From positions 186,001-250,000 of the forward strand of contig BBDW01000002.1 in assembly GCA_001312505.1 (NCBI GenBank): a DNA stretch of 64,000 bases, in the 5' to 3' direction. This stretch comes from Mediterraneibacter faecis JCM 15917 (GTDB lineage: Bacteria > Bacillota > Clostridia > Lachnospirales > Lachnospiraceae). The translations under genes and the position numbers were made by a program. Shown one piece after another: positions 47,121 through 55,374 of the stretch. The notes under the pieces are model-generated. The model did no database searches. It saw only the letters and a program-made list of their open reading frames with translations, and had not been told where the DNA came from. Numbering within the stretch: the stretch's first letter is position 1; each line of letters opens with the position of its first letter.

Positions 47121-47433
47121 GGACGATCACCTCCAGTTTCTTATTCGGAGCAGAATATTTGTTACTGTTCACACGATGTGCGACCAGCAACGCATCTCGC
47201 CATTTTAAATCGCCTTTGGCGATGGGGCGAGATGCATTCAAGTCAAAACGCGCATCCTCCGTGTCAATCAGCGGAGTGATTGACACGGGAGTGAACAGTA
47301 ACGAATATTTCACAAGATATCCTTCATCATTTTGCATTTTTTTCTGTCCATTCCAATAAAACAGACCAATAACAACTGCGCATAGTAAAAGGATTATTAA
47401 AGCAAACCATCTCTTTTTCGCTCTGTTTTTCAT
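47110..47433 (-). CDS. Small membrane protein carrying an in-frame mobile-element insertion
   Basis: The present ORF encodes 107 residues: a basic start (MKNRAKKRW), one membrane segment (FALIILLLCAVVIGLFYW), then QKKMQNDEGYLVKYS. The next 50 codons come from the 142-bp palindromic element plus its 8-bp target repeat (47153-47302). The reading then returns to KYSAPNKKLEVIVHGI. Removing the insertion gives a 57-residue protein with no other change, since 150 bases are 50 codons. AGGAGG precedes the ATG at 47433. Its function is unknown; it leads into spoVAA. Confidence 0.65.
   Translation of the reverse strand: MKNRAKKRWFALIILLLCAVVIGLFYWNGQKKMQNDEGYLVKYSLLFTPVSITPLIDTEDARFDLNASRPIAKGDLKWRDALLVAHRVNSNKYSAPNKKLEVIVHGI
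47161..47302 (+). mobile_element. 142-bp palindromic MITE-like element, type 1
   Basis: The ends are inverted repeats GTTACTGTTCAC and GTGAACAGTAAC. The flanks are exact 8-bp direct repeats GAATATTT (47153-47160 and 47303-47310). Inside are nested hairpins (GCATCTCG with CGAGATGC; ATCGCC TTT GGCGAT; GTGTCAATCA with TGATTGACAC). It encodes no transposase of its own. Relatives lie at 3770 and 6357. Confidence 0.85.
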
Positions 47434-47471
47434 TTCATCAGACCTCCTGAAGTGTTTTTTTCTATTATTTG

Positions 47472-47613
47472 GTAACTGTTCAGAGCCAAGCAAAATTTCA
47501 AAAAACAGGTATAAAATGCTTGCATTTTTAAAACTGTTTTTGAAATTTTATTTGGCGGATACGCCACACCGACGAAATGCGTAGCATTTTGGAGGTTGGC
47601 TCTGAACAGTTAC
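47472..47613 (+). mobile_element. 142-bp palindromic MITE-like element, type 2 (IS66-like ends)
   Basis: The terminal inverted repeats are exact over 18 bases: GTAACTGTTCAGAGCCAA and its complement. The flanks are exact 8-bp direct repeats ATTATTTG (47464-47471 and 47614-47621). Ends starting GTAA and 8-bp target duplications are hallmarks of IS66-family elements. The interior folds on itself (AAAATTTCAAAAA with TTTTTGAAATTTT). It lies just upstream of the fba promoter. Confidence 0.85.
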
Positions 47614-47658
47614 ATTATTTGCAGCTTTAATAAAAATATACTTTTCGTTTTCATTATC

Positions 47659-47687
47659 TTGACAAGCAATAAATCCTGTACTAAAAT
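47659..47687 (+). promoter_or_regulatory. Promoter of the fba/lacI operon
   Basis: A consensus TTGACA and a TAAAAT are separated by exactly 17 bases. The expected start of transcription, near 47694, lies just before the palindromic operator. Confidence 0.85.
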
Positions 47688-47700
47688 AAATACATAAGCA

Positions 47701-47720
47701 AAACCGAAACGTTTCGGTTT
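47701..47720. promoter_or_regulatory. LacI-type operator, perfect palindrome
   Basis: AAACCGAAACGTTTCGGTTT is a perfect 20-base palindrome with the central CG pair typical of LacI/CcpA operators. It lies directly downstream of the transcription start, and a LacI-family gene is second in the operon, so autorepression is likely. Confidence 0.85.
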
Positions 47721-47742
47721 TGGAAATAAGGAGGACGATACG

Positions 47743-48597
47743 ATGCCATTAGTTACATCAGAAAAGATGCTTTTAGACGCAAAGAAGGATGGATACGCAG
47801 TAGGCGCATTCAATGTAGAGAATATGGAGATGGTTAAAGCAGTCATTGCTGCAGCGGAGGAGCTGAACGCACCGGTGATGCTTCAGACAACACCTTCTAC
47901 TGTAAAGTACGGAACATTGGAGACATTTGCAGGAATCGTGAAAGCAGAAGCTGCGAAAACAAAGATCCCGGTATGCCTGCATCTGGATCATGGCAATAGC
48001 TTTGAACTTGCAGTTCAGGCAATGAAAGCTGGTTACACATCTGTTATGATCGACGGTTCCCACGAAGATTTTGAGAATAATATCGCAGTGACGAAGAAGG
48101 TTGTAGATGTAGCAAATGCATTTGGTATTCCGGTAGAAGCTGAACTTGGTAAAGTTGGCGGAAAGGAAGACGACCTTGAGGCTGATGCTGATACGAACAC
48201 AGATCCGCAGGAAGCGAAAGAATTCGTAGAGCGCACAGGAGTTTCCTCTCTTGCAGTAGCGATTGGAACAGCGCACGGCTTTTATGTAGGAACCCCCCCG
48301 GTTCTTGACAAGCCAAGAGTAAGCGCAATCAAAGAAGTTGTAGATGTTCCGCTCGTGCTTCATGGAGCTTCCGGACTGAGTGAAGAAGATGTAAGAGAAT
48401 GTGTAGAGCGTGGAATGTGTAAAGTCAACTTTGCTACTGAGCTTCGTGTTGCATACACAGATGCCGTGAAGAAACTGCTTGAAGAGAAGCCGGAGACATT
48501 CGATCCGAAGAAACTCGGTGTTGTTGCGATGGAAGCTGTAAAAGAACAGGTGATCGCACGCATGAAGATGTGCGGATGTGATGGAAAAGCAAAATAA
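47743..48597 (+). CDS. Class II ketose-bisphosphate aldolase (fructose/tagatose type)
   Basis: This zinc aldolase cleaves a ketose 1,6-bisphosphate to DHAP and an aldehyde phosphate. The 284 residues show LHLDHGNSFE (metal and catalytic Asp/His), MIDGSHEDFENNI, VEAELGKVGGKEDD, IGTAHGFY and LVLHGASGLS. Length and motifs fit the GatY/KbaY/FbaA group and do not separate fructose from tagatose. A seven-C run gives VGTPPVLDKP, with one Pro more than expected. Control is by the operator upstream. Confidence 0.9.
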   Translation: MPLVTSEKMLLDAKKDGYAVGAFNVENMEMVKAVIAAAEELNAPVMLQTTPSTVKYGTLETFAGIVKAEAAKTKIPVCLHLDHGNSFELAVQAMKAGYTSVMIDGSHEDFENNIAVTKKVVDVANAFGIPVEAELGKVGGKEDDLEADADTNTDPQEAKEFVERTGVSSLAVAIGTAHGFYVGTPPVLDKPRVSAIKEVVDVPLVLHGASGLSEEDVRECVERGMCKVNFATELRVAYTDAVKKLLEEKPETFDPKKLGVVAMEAVKEQVIARMKMCGCDGKAK

Positions 48598-48640
48598 AAC
48601 ACGTGATAGCTTACAAGATACAGAATAAGGAAATAAGTTT

Positions 48641-49714
48641 ATGGGTGCAACGATGAAAGACATTGCCCGAGAGACAGGGCTCGGACTTGCAACAATTTCT
48701 TCTTATCTAAATGGAGGAAATGTGCGTGAGAAAAACAGAATCAAGATCGAAGAGGCAATTGAGAAGCTTCATTTTGAGGTAAATGAAGTTGCAAGAGGAT
48801 TAAAGACAAACCGAACGAAGACCATCGGAATCATCTTACCCGAGTTGAACAACATTTTCTTTTCAGAGATCATTACAGCAGCGGAAGATTTATTAAGAAG
48901 TCATGGGTATGCGACGATGATCTGTGACTGCAGATCCGATGTGAAGCGAGAAGAAGAGGCAGCAGAATTCCTTCTTCACAGAAGAGTGGATGGCTTGATC
49001 ATGATGCCAACCGGAGCAGAGAAGAAAGTATTTGATAGATTTAGAAAATCCGGAAGACCGGTTGTACTGATTGACCGAAGGATGGAGAACGGAGATTGCG
49101 ACTGTGTTCTTGTAGACAATGAAGGAGCAGCGCAGAACGCAGTGAAACGGCTGATGAAAAAAGGGCATAAGAAGATTGGTATGATCACAGGACCGGATAA
49201 TGTGTATACAGCAAGGGAACGTCAACGAGGATATGAGCTTGCGATACAAGAATCATCCAAAGCTAGATCAGCACAACAATCAGATTTAAAAGGCAAAACA
49301 GATAGAACAGATACAAAACTTCTGGCAGATGGTAACTACACGATTGCCGGCGGAGCGAAAGCGATGCGCAAGCTTTACGAAGACAATCCAGATATGACAG
49401 CAGTCTTTATCTCCAACTACGAGATGACAGTCGGAGCAATGATGGAGATCAATGACCTTGGTATCAAAGTTCCGGAACAGCTGTCTGTGATAGGATTTGA
49501 TAACATGGATTTTGCAAGAGCTGTAGTACCAAGGTTGACAATCGTGACACAGCCAACGGAAGAGATTGGACAAGCGGCAGCAAATCTGTTATTGAGTCAT
49601 CTCGAAGATAAGGATGAAACATCAGATAAAACATCAGACAAAATAGAAACAACAGAGACAATCTGGCTGAAAACCGGATTCGTAGAAGGAGAATCAGTGG
49701 CGGACATTTCATAA
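48641..49714 (+). CDS. LacI-family transcription repressor
   Basis: This 357-residue regulator has an N-terminal helix-turn-helix (MKDIARETGLGLATISSYLNG) with hinge helix, then a periplasmic-binding-like sensor (GIILPELNNIFFSEI, VDGLIMMPTG, MITGPDNVYTARERQRGYE, SVIGFDNMDFARAVVP). Two low-complexity inserts stand out: about residues 209-228 (Lys/Ser/Asp-rich) and DETSDKTSDKIETTET near the end, beyond the usual compact fold. It most likely binds the palindrome at 47701. Start ATG 48641 or 48653; the latter reads MKDIARETG like most family members. Confidence 0.9.
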   Translation: MGATMKDIARETGLGLATISSYLNGGNVREKNRIKIEEAIEKLHFEVNEVARGLKTNRTKTIGIILPELNNIFFSEIITAAEDLLRSHGYATMICDCRSDVKREEEAAEFLLHRRVDGLIMMPTGAEKKVFDRFRKSGRPVVLIDRRMENGDCDCVLVDNEGAAQNAVKRLMKKGHKKIGMITGPDNVYTARERQRGYELAIQESSKARSAQQSDLKGKTDRTDTKLLADGNYTIAGGAKAMRKLYEDNPDMTAVFISNYEMTVGAMMEINDLGIKVPEQLSVIGFDNMDFARAVVPRLTIVTQPTEEIGQAAANLLLSHLEDKDETSDKTSDKIETTETIWLKTGFVEGESVADIS

Positions 49715-49727
49715 AGAGGAGGAGACC

Positions 49728-51244
49728 ATGGGAGAATATTTATTAGGAATAGATATCGGAACCAGTGCCTGCAAGATTGCAGTCTTTGCAAAAGACGGAA
49801 CCGTCAAGGCAACCGGAACCGGTGATTATCAGGTTTATTACCCACATCCTGGATGGCAGAACAGAATCCGGAAGAATGGTGGGAAGCAGTTTGCGATGCA
49901 ATCCCAAGGGTGCTCATAAAAGGAAATATTTCCCCGGAAGAGATTAAAGGAATCGGAATCGATGGGCAGAGCTGGTCTGCAATCGCAGTAGATAAAGACG
50001 GAAATGTACTTACGAATACCCCAATCTGGATGGACACAAGAGCCACAGATATCTGTGAAGAATTCAATGAAAAGATTGGGAAAGACAAGATCTTCGAGCT
50101 TTGCGGCAACTCTTTGCAGCCGTCTTATACAACTGCAAAGATTATCTGGTATCAGAGAAACCTGCCGGAAGTCTATGCAAAGACTTATAAGATCCTTCAA
50201 TCCAACAGTTACATTGCATACAAACTGACCGGTGTGATGACACAGGATCTTTCTCAGGGATATGGCCTTCACTGCTTCGATATGAGAACAGGAACCTGGA
50301 ATGAAGAGATGTGTCAGGAATTTGGATTTTCTTCTGAGCTATTGCCGGAAATTCATGCCTGTCATGAAGTGATCGGTGAGGTAAATGAGAAAGCTGCGAA
50401 AGAAAGCGGACTGGCGGAAGGAACACCGGTCGTGGCCGGAGGACTCGATGCGGCATGTGGAACTCTCGGCGCAGGAGTGATCCACAGCGGAGAGACACAG
50501 GAACAAGGTGGACAGGCAGGTGGAATGAGTATCTGTACCGACCAGTATCGTGCCGATAAGCGGTTGATCCTTGGATTTCACGTCGTGCCGGATTGCTGGC
50601 TCTTACAAGGCGGAACAACCGGAGGCGGCGGAGTGATGCGCTGGCTTGAGCGGGAGTTCGGAGCGTACGAAAGAGAAGAAGGAAAACGTCAGGGAAAAAG
50701 CTCACTGGATTTATTTAATGAAGAGGCGGCAGCAGTAGCACCGGGAAGTGACGGAGTGGTCTTCCTCCCATATATGTCCGGTGAGAGAACTCCAATCTGG
50801 GATCCAAACGCAAAAGGTGTCTACTACGGATTAGATTTCAGTAAGACAAAAGGACACTTCATCCGTGCGGCAATGGAAGGAACAGCATATGCATTGAAGC
50901 ATAACCTTGATGTTGCGGAAGAAGCCGGAGCGAAAGTAGAAGTCCTGCGTGCAATGGGCGGATCAGCAAACTCCTTGTTGTGGACACAGATCAAGTCTGA
51001 CATCACAGGAAAACCAATTGTTGTTCCATCCTCTGACACAGCAACAACACTCGGTGCAGTGATCCTTGCCGGAGTCGGAATCGGAATGTACAAAGACTTT
51101 GACGAGGCGGTGAAGCTTACTGTTGAAGAGAAGCGTTCCCACGAACCGAATAATGAAAACAGAAAAGTTTATGATAGAAATTACGAAACATATATAGAGC
51201 TTTATAAACAATTAAAGGACACTATGGCGAAAAACCATGAATAA
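49728..51244 (+). CDS. FGGY-family carbohydrate kinase (xylulokinase-like), one-base frameshift
   Basis: This kinase of about 505 residues has GIDIGTSACKIAVF (phosphate loop), GIGIDGQSW, WMDTRA, and GGLDAACGTLGAG with the catalytic Asp region, then MGGSANSLLWTQIKSDITG. The closest family resemblance is xylulokinase. The frame breaks at about 49854: TGG GCA GAA CAG joins YPHPGW to AEQNPEEWW, so one G is missing. GGAGGAG precedes the ATG. In the operon it would phosphorylate a keto-sugar made by the dehydrogenase downstream. Confidence 0.88.
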
Positions 51245-51284
51245 GAAATAAATTAACAAAAGACCAAAAAGGAGGATCTTGAAA

Positions 51285-52334
51285 ATGAAAGCAGCAGTTG
51301 TATGCGCCAACGAAGACGTACAGTATCTTGATTACGAAGAACCGACACCGGGACCGGGCGAAGTTAAGGTCAAAGTAAAATGTTCCGGTATCTGCGGATC
51401 TGATATTCCACGAGTACTTCATAACGGAGTTCATTTCTATCCAATCGTACTTGGACATGAGTTCTCAGGAGATGTTGTAGAAGTAGGTGAAGGTGTAACA
51501 AAGGTTAAGGTTGGAGATCACGTATCCGGTGCACCGTTGAAACCATGTATGAAATGTGATGACTGTCAGAACGGAAACTTCTCTCTGTGCAAACATTACA
51601 GTTTTATTGGTTCCAGAGAGCAGGGATCCAATGCCGATTATGTAGTGATCCCAGAGCAAAATGCAGTTGTATATGATCCAGGCATTCCGTATGAACAGGC
51701 GGCTATGTTTGAGCCTGCAACTGTAGCGATCCACGGAGTGTTCCAAAATGATTATCAGGGCGGACAGTATGTTGCAGTACTCGGCGGCGGAACGATCGGA
51801 ATGTTCACAATGCAGTGGTGCAAGATCTTCGGATCCAAGAAAGTTGTAGTTTTCGACATCAGTGATGAGAGACTTGAACTTGCGAAACGTCTTGGAGCTG
51901 ACGAAGTTGTCAACACAACGAAAGAGAATTTCATGGAAGAGGCAATGGCGATCACAGGCGGCAAAGGATACGGATTTGTATTCGAGACAGCCGGACAGGT
52001 TCCGACCATGCATATGGCCTTTGAGCTTGCAGGAAACAAATCCCATGTATGCTTTATCGGAACACCACATGTGAATCTTGAGTTCACACCGGCAATGTGG
52101 GAGAACATGAATCGTAAAGAGTTCAAACTGACAGGATCCTGGATGTCCTACAGCGCACCGTTCCCGGGCAAAGAGTGGGAGCTGACAGCACATTACTTTG
52201 CAACAGGACAGCTGAAATTCGACAAAGGATTTATTTACAAAATGGTTCCGATGAGTCAGGCACAGGAAGCATTCCAGATGTTTAAGACACCGGGACTTGT
52301 ACAGGGAAAAGTAATGCTTGTAAACGAAGATTAA
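51285..52334 (+). CDS. Zinc-dependent polyol dehydrogenase (galactitol-1-phosphate/sorbitol type)
   Basis: This 349-residue medium-chain dehydrogenase has SGICGSDIPR and GHEFSGDVVEVG (catalytic zinc), four structural-zinc cysteines in CMKCDDCQNGNFSLC, and a Rossmann VLGGGTIGM. The overall pattern resembles GatD, galactitol-1-phosphate 5-dehydrogenase, and sorbitol dehydrogenases. The substrate is a polyol or polyol phosphate that I cannot fix. AAGGAGG precedes the ATG at 51285. Confidence 0.87.
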   Translation: MKAAVVCANEDVQYLDYEEPTPGPGEVKVKVKCSGICGSDIPRVLHNGVHFYPIVLGHEFSGDVVEVGEGVTKVKVGDHVSGAPLKPCMKCDDCQNGNFSLCKHYSFIGSREQGSNADYVVIPEQNAVVYDPGIPYEQAAMFEPATVAIHGVFQNDYQGGQYVAVLGGGTIGMFTMQWCKIFGSKKVVVFDISDERLELAKRLGADEVVNTTKENFMEEAMAITGGKGYGFVFETAGQVPTMHMAFELAGNKSHVCFIGTPHVNLEFTPAMWENMNRKEFKLTGSWMSYSAPFPGKEWELTAHYFATGQLKFDKGFIYKMVPMSQAQEAFQMFKTPGLVQGKVMLVNED

Positions 52335-52350
52335 TCAGAGAGGGGGGACA

Positions 52351-52374
52351 AGAGCTTTGATGTGTCAAAGCTCT
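52351..52374 (+). promoter_or_regulatory. Hairpin between ribosome site and start of the pfkB gene
   Basis: AGAGCTTTGA TGTG TCAAAGCTCT is a perfect 10-bp stem. AGAGGGGGGAC at 52340-52348 lies immediately before it, and the conserved start (MILTVTLN) ATG is at 52384. Folding shortens the effective gap from about 36 to about 12 bases. An alternative ATG at 52360 lies inside the hairpin. Confidence 0.6.
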
Positions 52375-52383
52375 GTACCGAAT

Positions 52384-53315
52384 ATGATACTTACAGTAAC
52401 ATTAAATGCAGCAATCGACAAAAGATATGTTGTGGAAGGCTATCAGGTCGGTGAAGTCAACCGTGTGAAAGAATGTGCGTACACGCCAGGTGGAAAAGGG
52501 TTAAATGTATCCAAGCCGGCATCTATCGCAGGAGCGGAAGTGGTCGCAACAGGATTTGTCGGAGGTCATGCAGGAAATTATATCGAAGACGCACTGAAAC
52601 CATTTGGAATCAAGAGCGAATTCTATCATCTGGAAGAAGAGAGCCGATCCTGTATCAACATCTGGGATGAAGTCAATCACGTGCAGACAGAATTTCTTGA
52701 GCCGGGATTCACGGTATCTGAGGAAGAATTTAAGGGATTCGAAAAACATTTCACAGAACTGGTGAAGAAAGCAGATGTTGTTGCTATGTCAGGAAGTGTT
52801 CCAAAAGGACTTGACGGAACAGCTTATCAGCGTCTTGTAAGAATCTGCAAAGAGGCAGGAAAGAAAGTCATCCTTGATACAAGTGGAAAACTGCTTGAGA
52901 TGGGAATCGAGCAAAGCCGACGATGATCAAGCCAAACATTGATGAGATCCGTATGTTGACAGGAAAAAGCTGCGACAACTTCCTGGACATGGTAGATGCG
53001 GCAAAACAGATTCATGCAGATGGAGTCGAGATCGTAGCAGTGTCACTCGGTGGAGACGGTTCCTTTGTCGTATGTGACGACGGAATCTTTCGCGCACGTG
53101 TGCCGAAGATCGATGCGGTAAACACAGTAGGATGCGGAGATTCCATGATCGCCGGGTTCGCCCTTGGACTTAGCGAAGGACTTTCGGTTGAAGAGACATT
53201 GAAGAAAGCAAGTGCGATTTCAGCGGCAGCAGCACTCAGAGAAGAAACAGGATTCTTCGTAAAAGAAGATATGGAAAAGATCTATCCACAGGTGGAGATT
53301 GAGAAGATCGGTTAG
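52384..53315 (+). CDS. PfkB-family sugar phosphate kinase (1-phosphofructokinase/tagatose-6-phosphate kinase), one-base frameshift
   Basis: This kinase of about 310 residues begins MILTVTLNAAIDKRY and has PGGKGLNVSK and the C-terminal anion hole VNTVGCGDSMIAGF with the catalytic Asp. The group includes FruK and LacC, which phosphorylate ketose 1- or 6-phosphates to bisphosphates. The frame breaks at 52910: GAG GCA AAG CCG ACG ATG restores the reading into KPNIDEIRML, so one G is missing. The product would suit the class II aldolase at the head of the operon. Confidence 0.87.
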
Positions 53316-53337
53316 ATTAGATAAAAGGAGAATTATC

Positions 53338-54342
53338 ATGGGTGAATTTATTAATCCGGCAGATGTGCCAAAAGTAAAATTCTACACAGGTGATGAAGCA
53401 CCATGTATTGGAATGGGAACCTTTGGTTCCGACAGATTTACAGCAGATCAGATTGCTGAAGCAGTAGACGGAGCAATCAAAAGCGGATACCGCATGTTCG
53501 ATTGTGCCGCATGCTACGGAAATGAACCGGAGATCGGTAAAGTATTTAAAAATGCATTTGATGAGGGAATCGTAGAACGTAAAGATCTCTTTATTATGAC
53601 AAAAGTATGGAACGATATGCACGAACATGTCGAAGAAGCTTGCAAGAAAAGTATCGCAGATCTCCAGTGTGATTATGTGGATATGTATTATATTCACTGG
53701 CCATTCCCGAATTACCATGCACCAAAATGCGATGTAGAGTCAAGAAATCCGGATTCTAAACCATTCAGTGTGGAAGAATTCATGAATACATACAGACAGT
53801 GTGAAAAACTCGTCGAAGACGGACTGACAAGATTCATCGGAATCTCCAATATGACGATTCCGAAACTCGAAGCAGTACTTCCATTGATGAAGATCAAACC
53901 GGTTGCCTGTGAACTCGAGATCCATCCTTGCTTCCAGCAACAGGAACTTTACGATTACCTCGTAGCACACGATATCCAGCCGGTAGGGTATATGCCAATC
54001 GGTTCTCCGATGAGACCGGAGAGAGACATGTGTCCGGAAGATGTAGCAGATCTGCAGACTCCGGTTATGCAGGAGATTGCGAAGGCTCATAACTGTCACC
54101 CGGCGATCATTGCACTGAAATGGGCAAGACAGAGAGGCGAGATTGCAATTCCATTCTCACTTCACAATTATGTAAGCAACTTAAAAGCAATGACAGAAGA
54201 TCCGCTGACAGAAGAAGAGATGGCAAAGATCGCAACCCTCGAAAAAGGAAACCGCCTTGTAAAAGGACAGGTGTTCTTGTGGCATGGAGCAAAAGACTGG
54301 CATGATCTCTGGGATGAAGATGGAGAAATCGTGACATTGTAA
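53338..54342 (+). CDS. Aldo/keto reductase
   Basis: This 334-residue NAD(P)H-dependent reductase has MGTFGSDRF, YRMFDCAACYGNE (catalytic Asp and Tyr), the Lys in MTKVW, and YYIHWPFPN with the catalytic His. ISNMTI, then PFSLHNYVSN and a C-terminal loop follow. It may interconvert an aldose and a polyol, complementing the zinc dehydrogenase in the same operon. AAGGAG precedes the ATG. It is the last gene of the operon; no strong terminator was seen. Confidence 0.9.
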   Translation: MGEFINPADVPKVKFYTGDEAPCIGMGTFGSDRFTADQIAEAVDGAIKSGYRMFDCAACYGNEPEIGKVFKNAFDEGIVERKDLFIMTKVWNDMHEHVEEACKKSIADLQCDYVDMYYIHWPFPNYHAPKCDVESRNPDSKPFSVEEFMNTYRQCEKLVEDGLTRFIGISNMTIPKLEAVLPLMKIKPVACELEIHPCFQQQELYDYLVAHDIQPVGYMPIGSPMRPERDMCPEDVADLQTPVMQEIAKAHNCHPAIIALKWARQRGEIAIPFSLHNYVSNLKAMTEDPLTEEEMAKIATLEKGNRLVKGQVFLWHGAKDWHDLWDEDGEIVTL

Positions 54343-54455
54343 AAAATGAGATAAAATGATGTTGAGAGATACAGTTCTTGTAGGAAGTTGAGACTTTTAC
54401 AGGAGCTGTATTTTAGTAGAAAAAAGGATCGGATTTTCTGCATGAAATAAAAAAG

Positions 54456-54484
54456 TTGACATGCACACATTTTTATGATAATAT
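54456..54484 (+). promoter_or_regulatory. Promoter of the SleB-like gene
   Basis: TTGACA and TAATAT are separated by 17 bases. A leader of about 110 bases, very AT-rich, follows before AGGAGGG and the start codon; no known riboswitch was recognised in it. Confidence 0.8.
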
Positions 54485-54598
54485 ATCGCTCGTAACATTT
54501 TTGTAATAAATGTAATAAAAATGAAAATAATGCATAGTATTAATAAAGAATAGCAATTAAATGGTAAAAATTATGCAACAAAATTGTTAGGAGGGTAT

Positions 54599-55324
54599 AT
54601 GAAATTTAATAAAAATAAAAGGATGTTTCTGGCGATGTATACAGCAATGATGAGTGCGGTCATGCTGACGGGATTTGCAAGTTCCACGGAAGCACAGGAG
54701 CAGAGTGCTGTAGAATCAGAAGTGTCAACGGAGCCATCGGATCAGGAAGAAACTTTAGACGACACGCAGTCTGCCGGGAATGCAGGTACTGACTGGTGTG
54801 TATCAAAGGAAGTGATCGATGTGCAGTCAGGGATGATCGAGAATGTGAAGATCGCGGCAGTTGAAGCGAAGATAGCTTATGAAGCAAAGCTGGAAGAAGA
54901 GAGACGTGCGGCGGAAGAAGCAGAACGGATCGCCAGAGAGAAGGCAGAAGCAGAAGCGGCAGCAGCGGCACAGGCAGAAGCGGAGGCTGCACAGCAGGCA
55001 GAAAAAGAACTGCTGGCATCCCTGATCTTCTGTGAAGCGGGAAACCAGCCGTATGAAGGACAGGTTGCGGTTGGAGCGGTTGTAATGAACCGTATCAAGA
55101 GTTCCTCTTATCCGGATACGATGGAAGAAGTAATCTACCAGTCCGGTCAGTTCTCACCGGCAATGTCTGGATGGCTTGACCGCGTAAGAGCAAACCAGGG
55201 CTATACAGAGGCTGCGATGCAGGCGGCAGAAGATGCGCTTGCAGGAAGCAATCCGATTGGAGATTGTCTGTATTTCAGTGTAGGCGGTTACGGAACACGG
55301 ATCGGAGATCATTTATTTCATTAG
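54599..55324 (+). CDS. Secreted SleB-family cell wall hydrolase
   Basis: This 241-residue protein has a signal peptide (residues 1-30, ending near ASSTEAQ), an acidic spacer, an Ala/Glu-rich helix (AEEAERIAREKAEAEAAA, coiled coil), and a C-terminal Hydrolase_2 domain. That domain begins LLASLIFCEAGNQPYEGQVAVG, with the catalytic Glu, and continues VVMNRIKSSSYPDT and YQSGQFSPA. Family members are spore cortex-lytic enzymes or related peptidoglycan lytic transglycosylases. AGGAGG precedes the ATG. Confidence 0.88.
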   Translation: MKFNKNKRMFLAMYTAMMSAVMLTGFASSTEAQEQSAVESEVSTEPSDQEETLDDTQSAGNAGTDWCVSKEVIDVQSGMIENVKIAAVEAKIAYEAKLEEERRAAEEAERIAREKAEAEAAAAAQAEAEAAQQAEKELLASLIFCEAGNQPYEGQVAVGAVVMNRIKSSSYPDTMEEVIYQSGQFSPAMSGWLDRVRANQGYTEAAMQAAEDALAGSNPIGDCLYFSVGGYGTRIGDHLFH

Positions 55325-55336
55325 AATGCCCCCACT

Positions 55337-55374
55337 CACAGTATCTGATCAAACAGAGTTGATCAGATACTGTG
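55337..55374. terminator. Bidirectional hairpin between sleB-like and yitT-like genes
   Basis: CACAGTATCTGATCAA pairs perfectly with TTGATCAGATACTGTG, a 16-bp stem. It includes the stop codon of the yitT-like gene. Neither side has a strong T run, so it may block both transcripts only partly. Confidence 0.65.
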
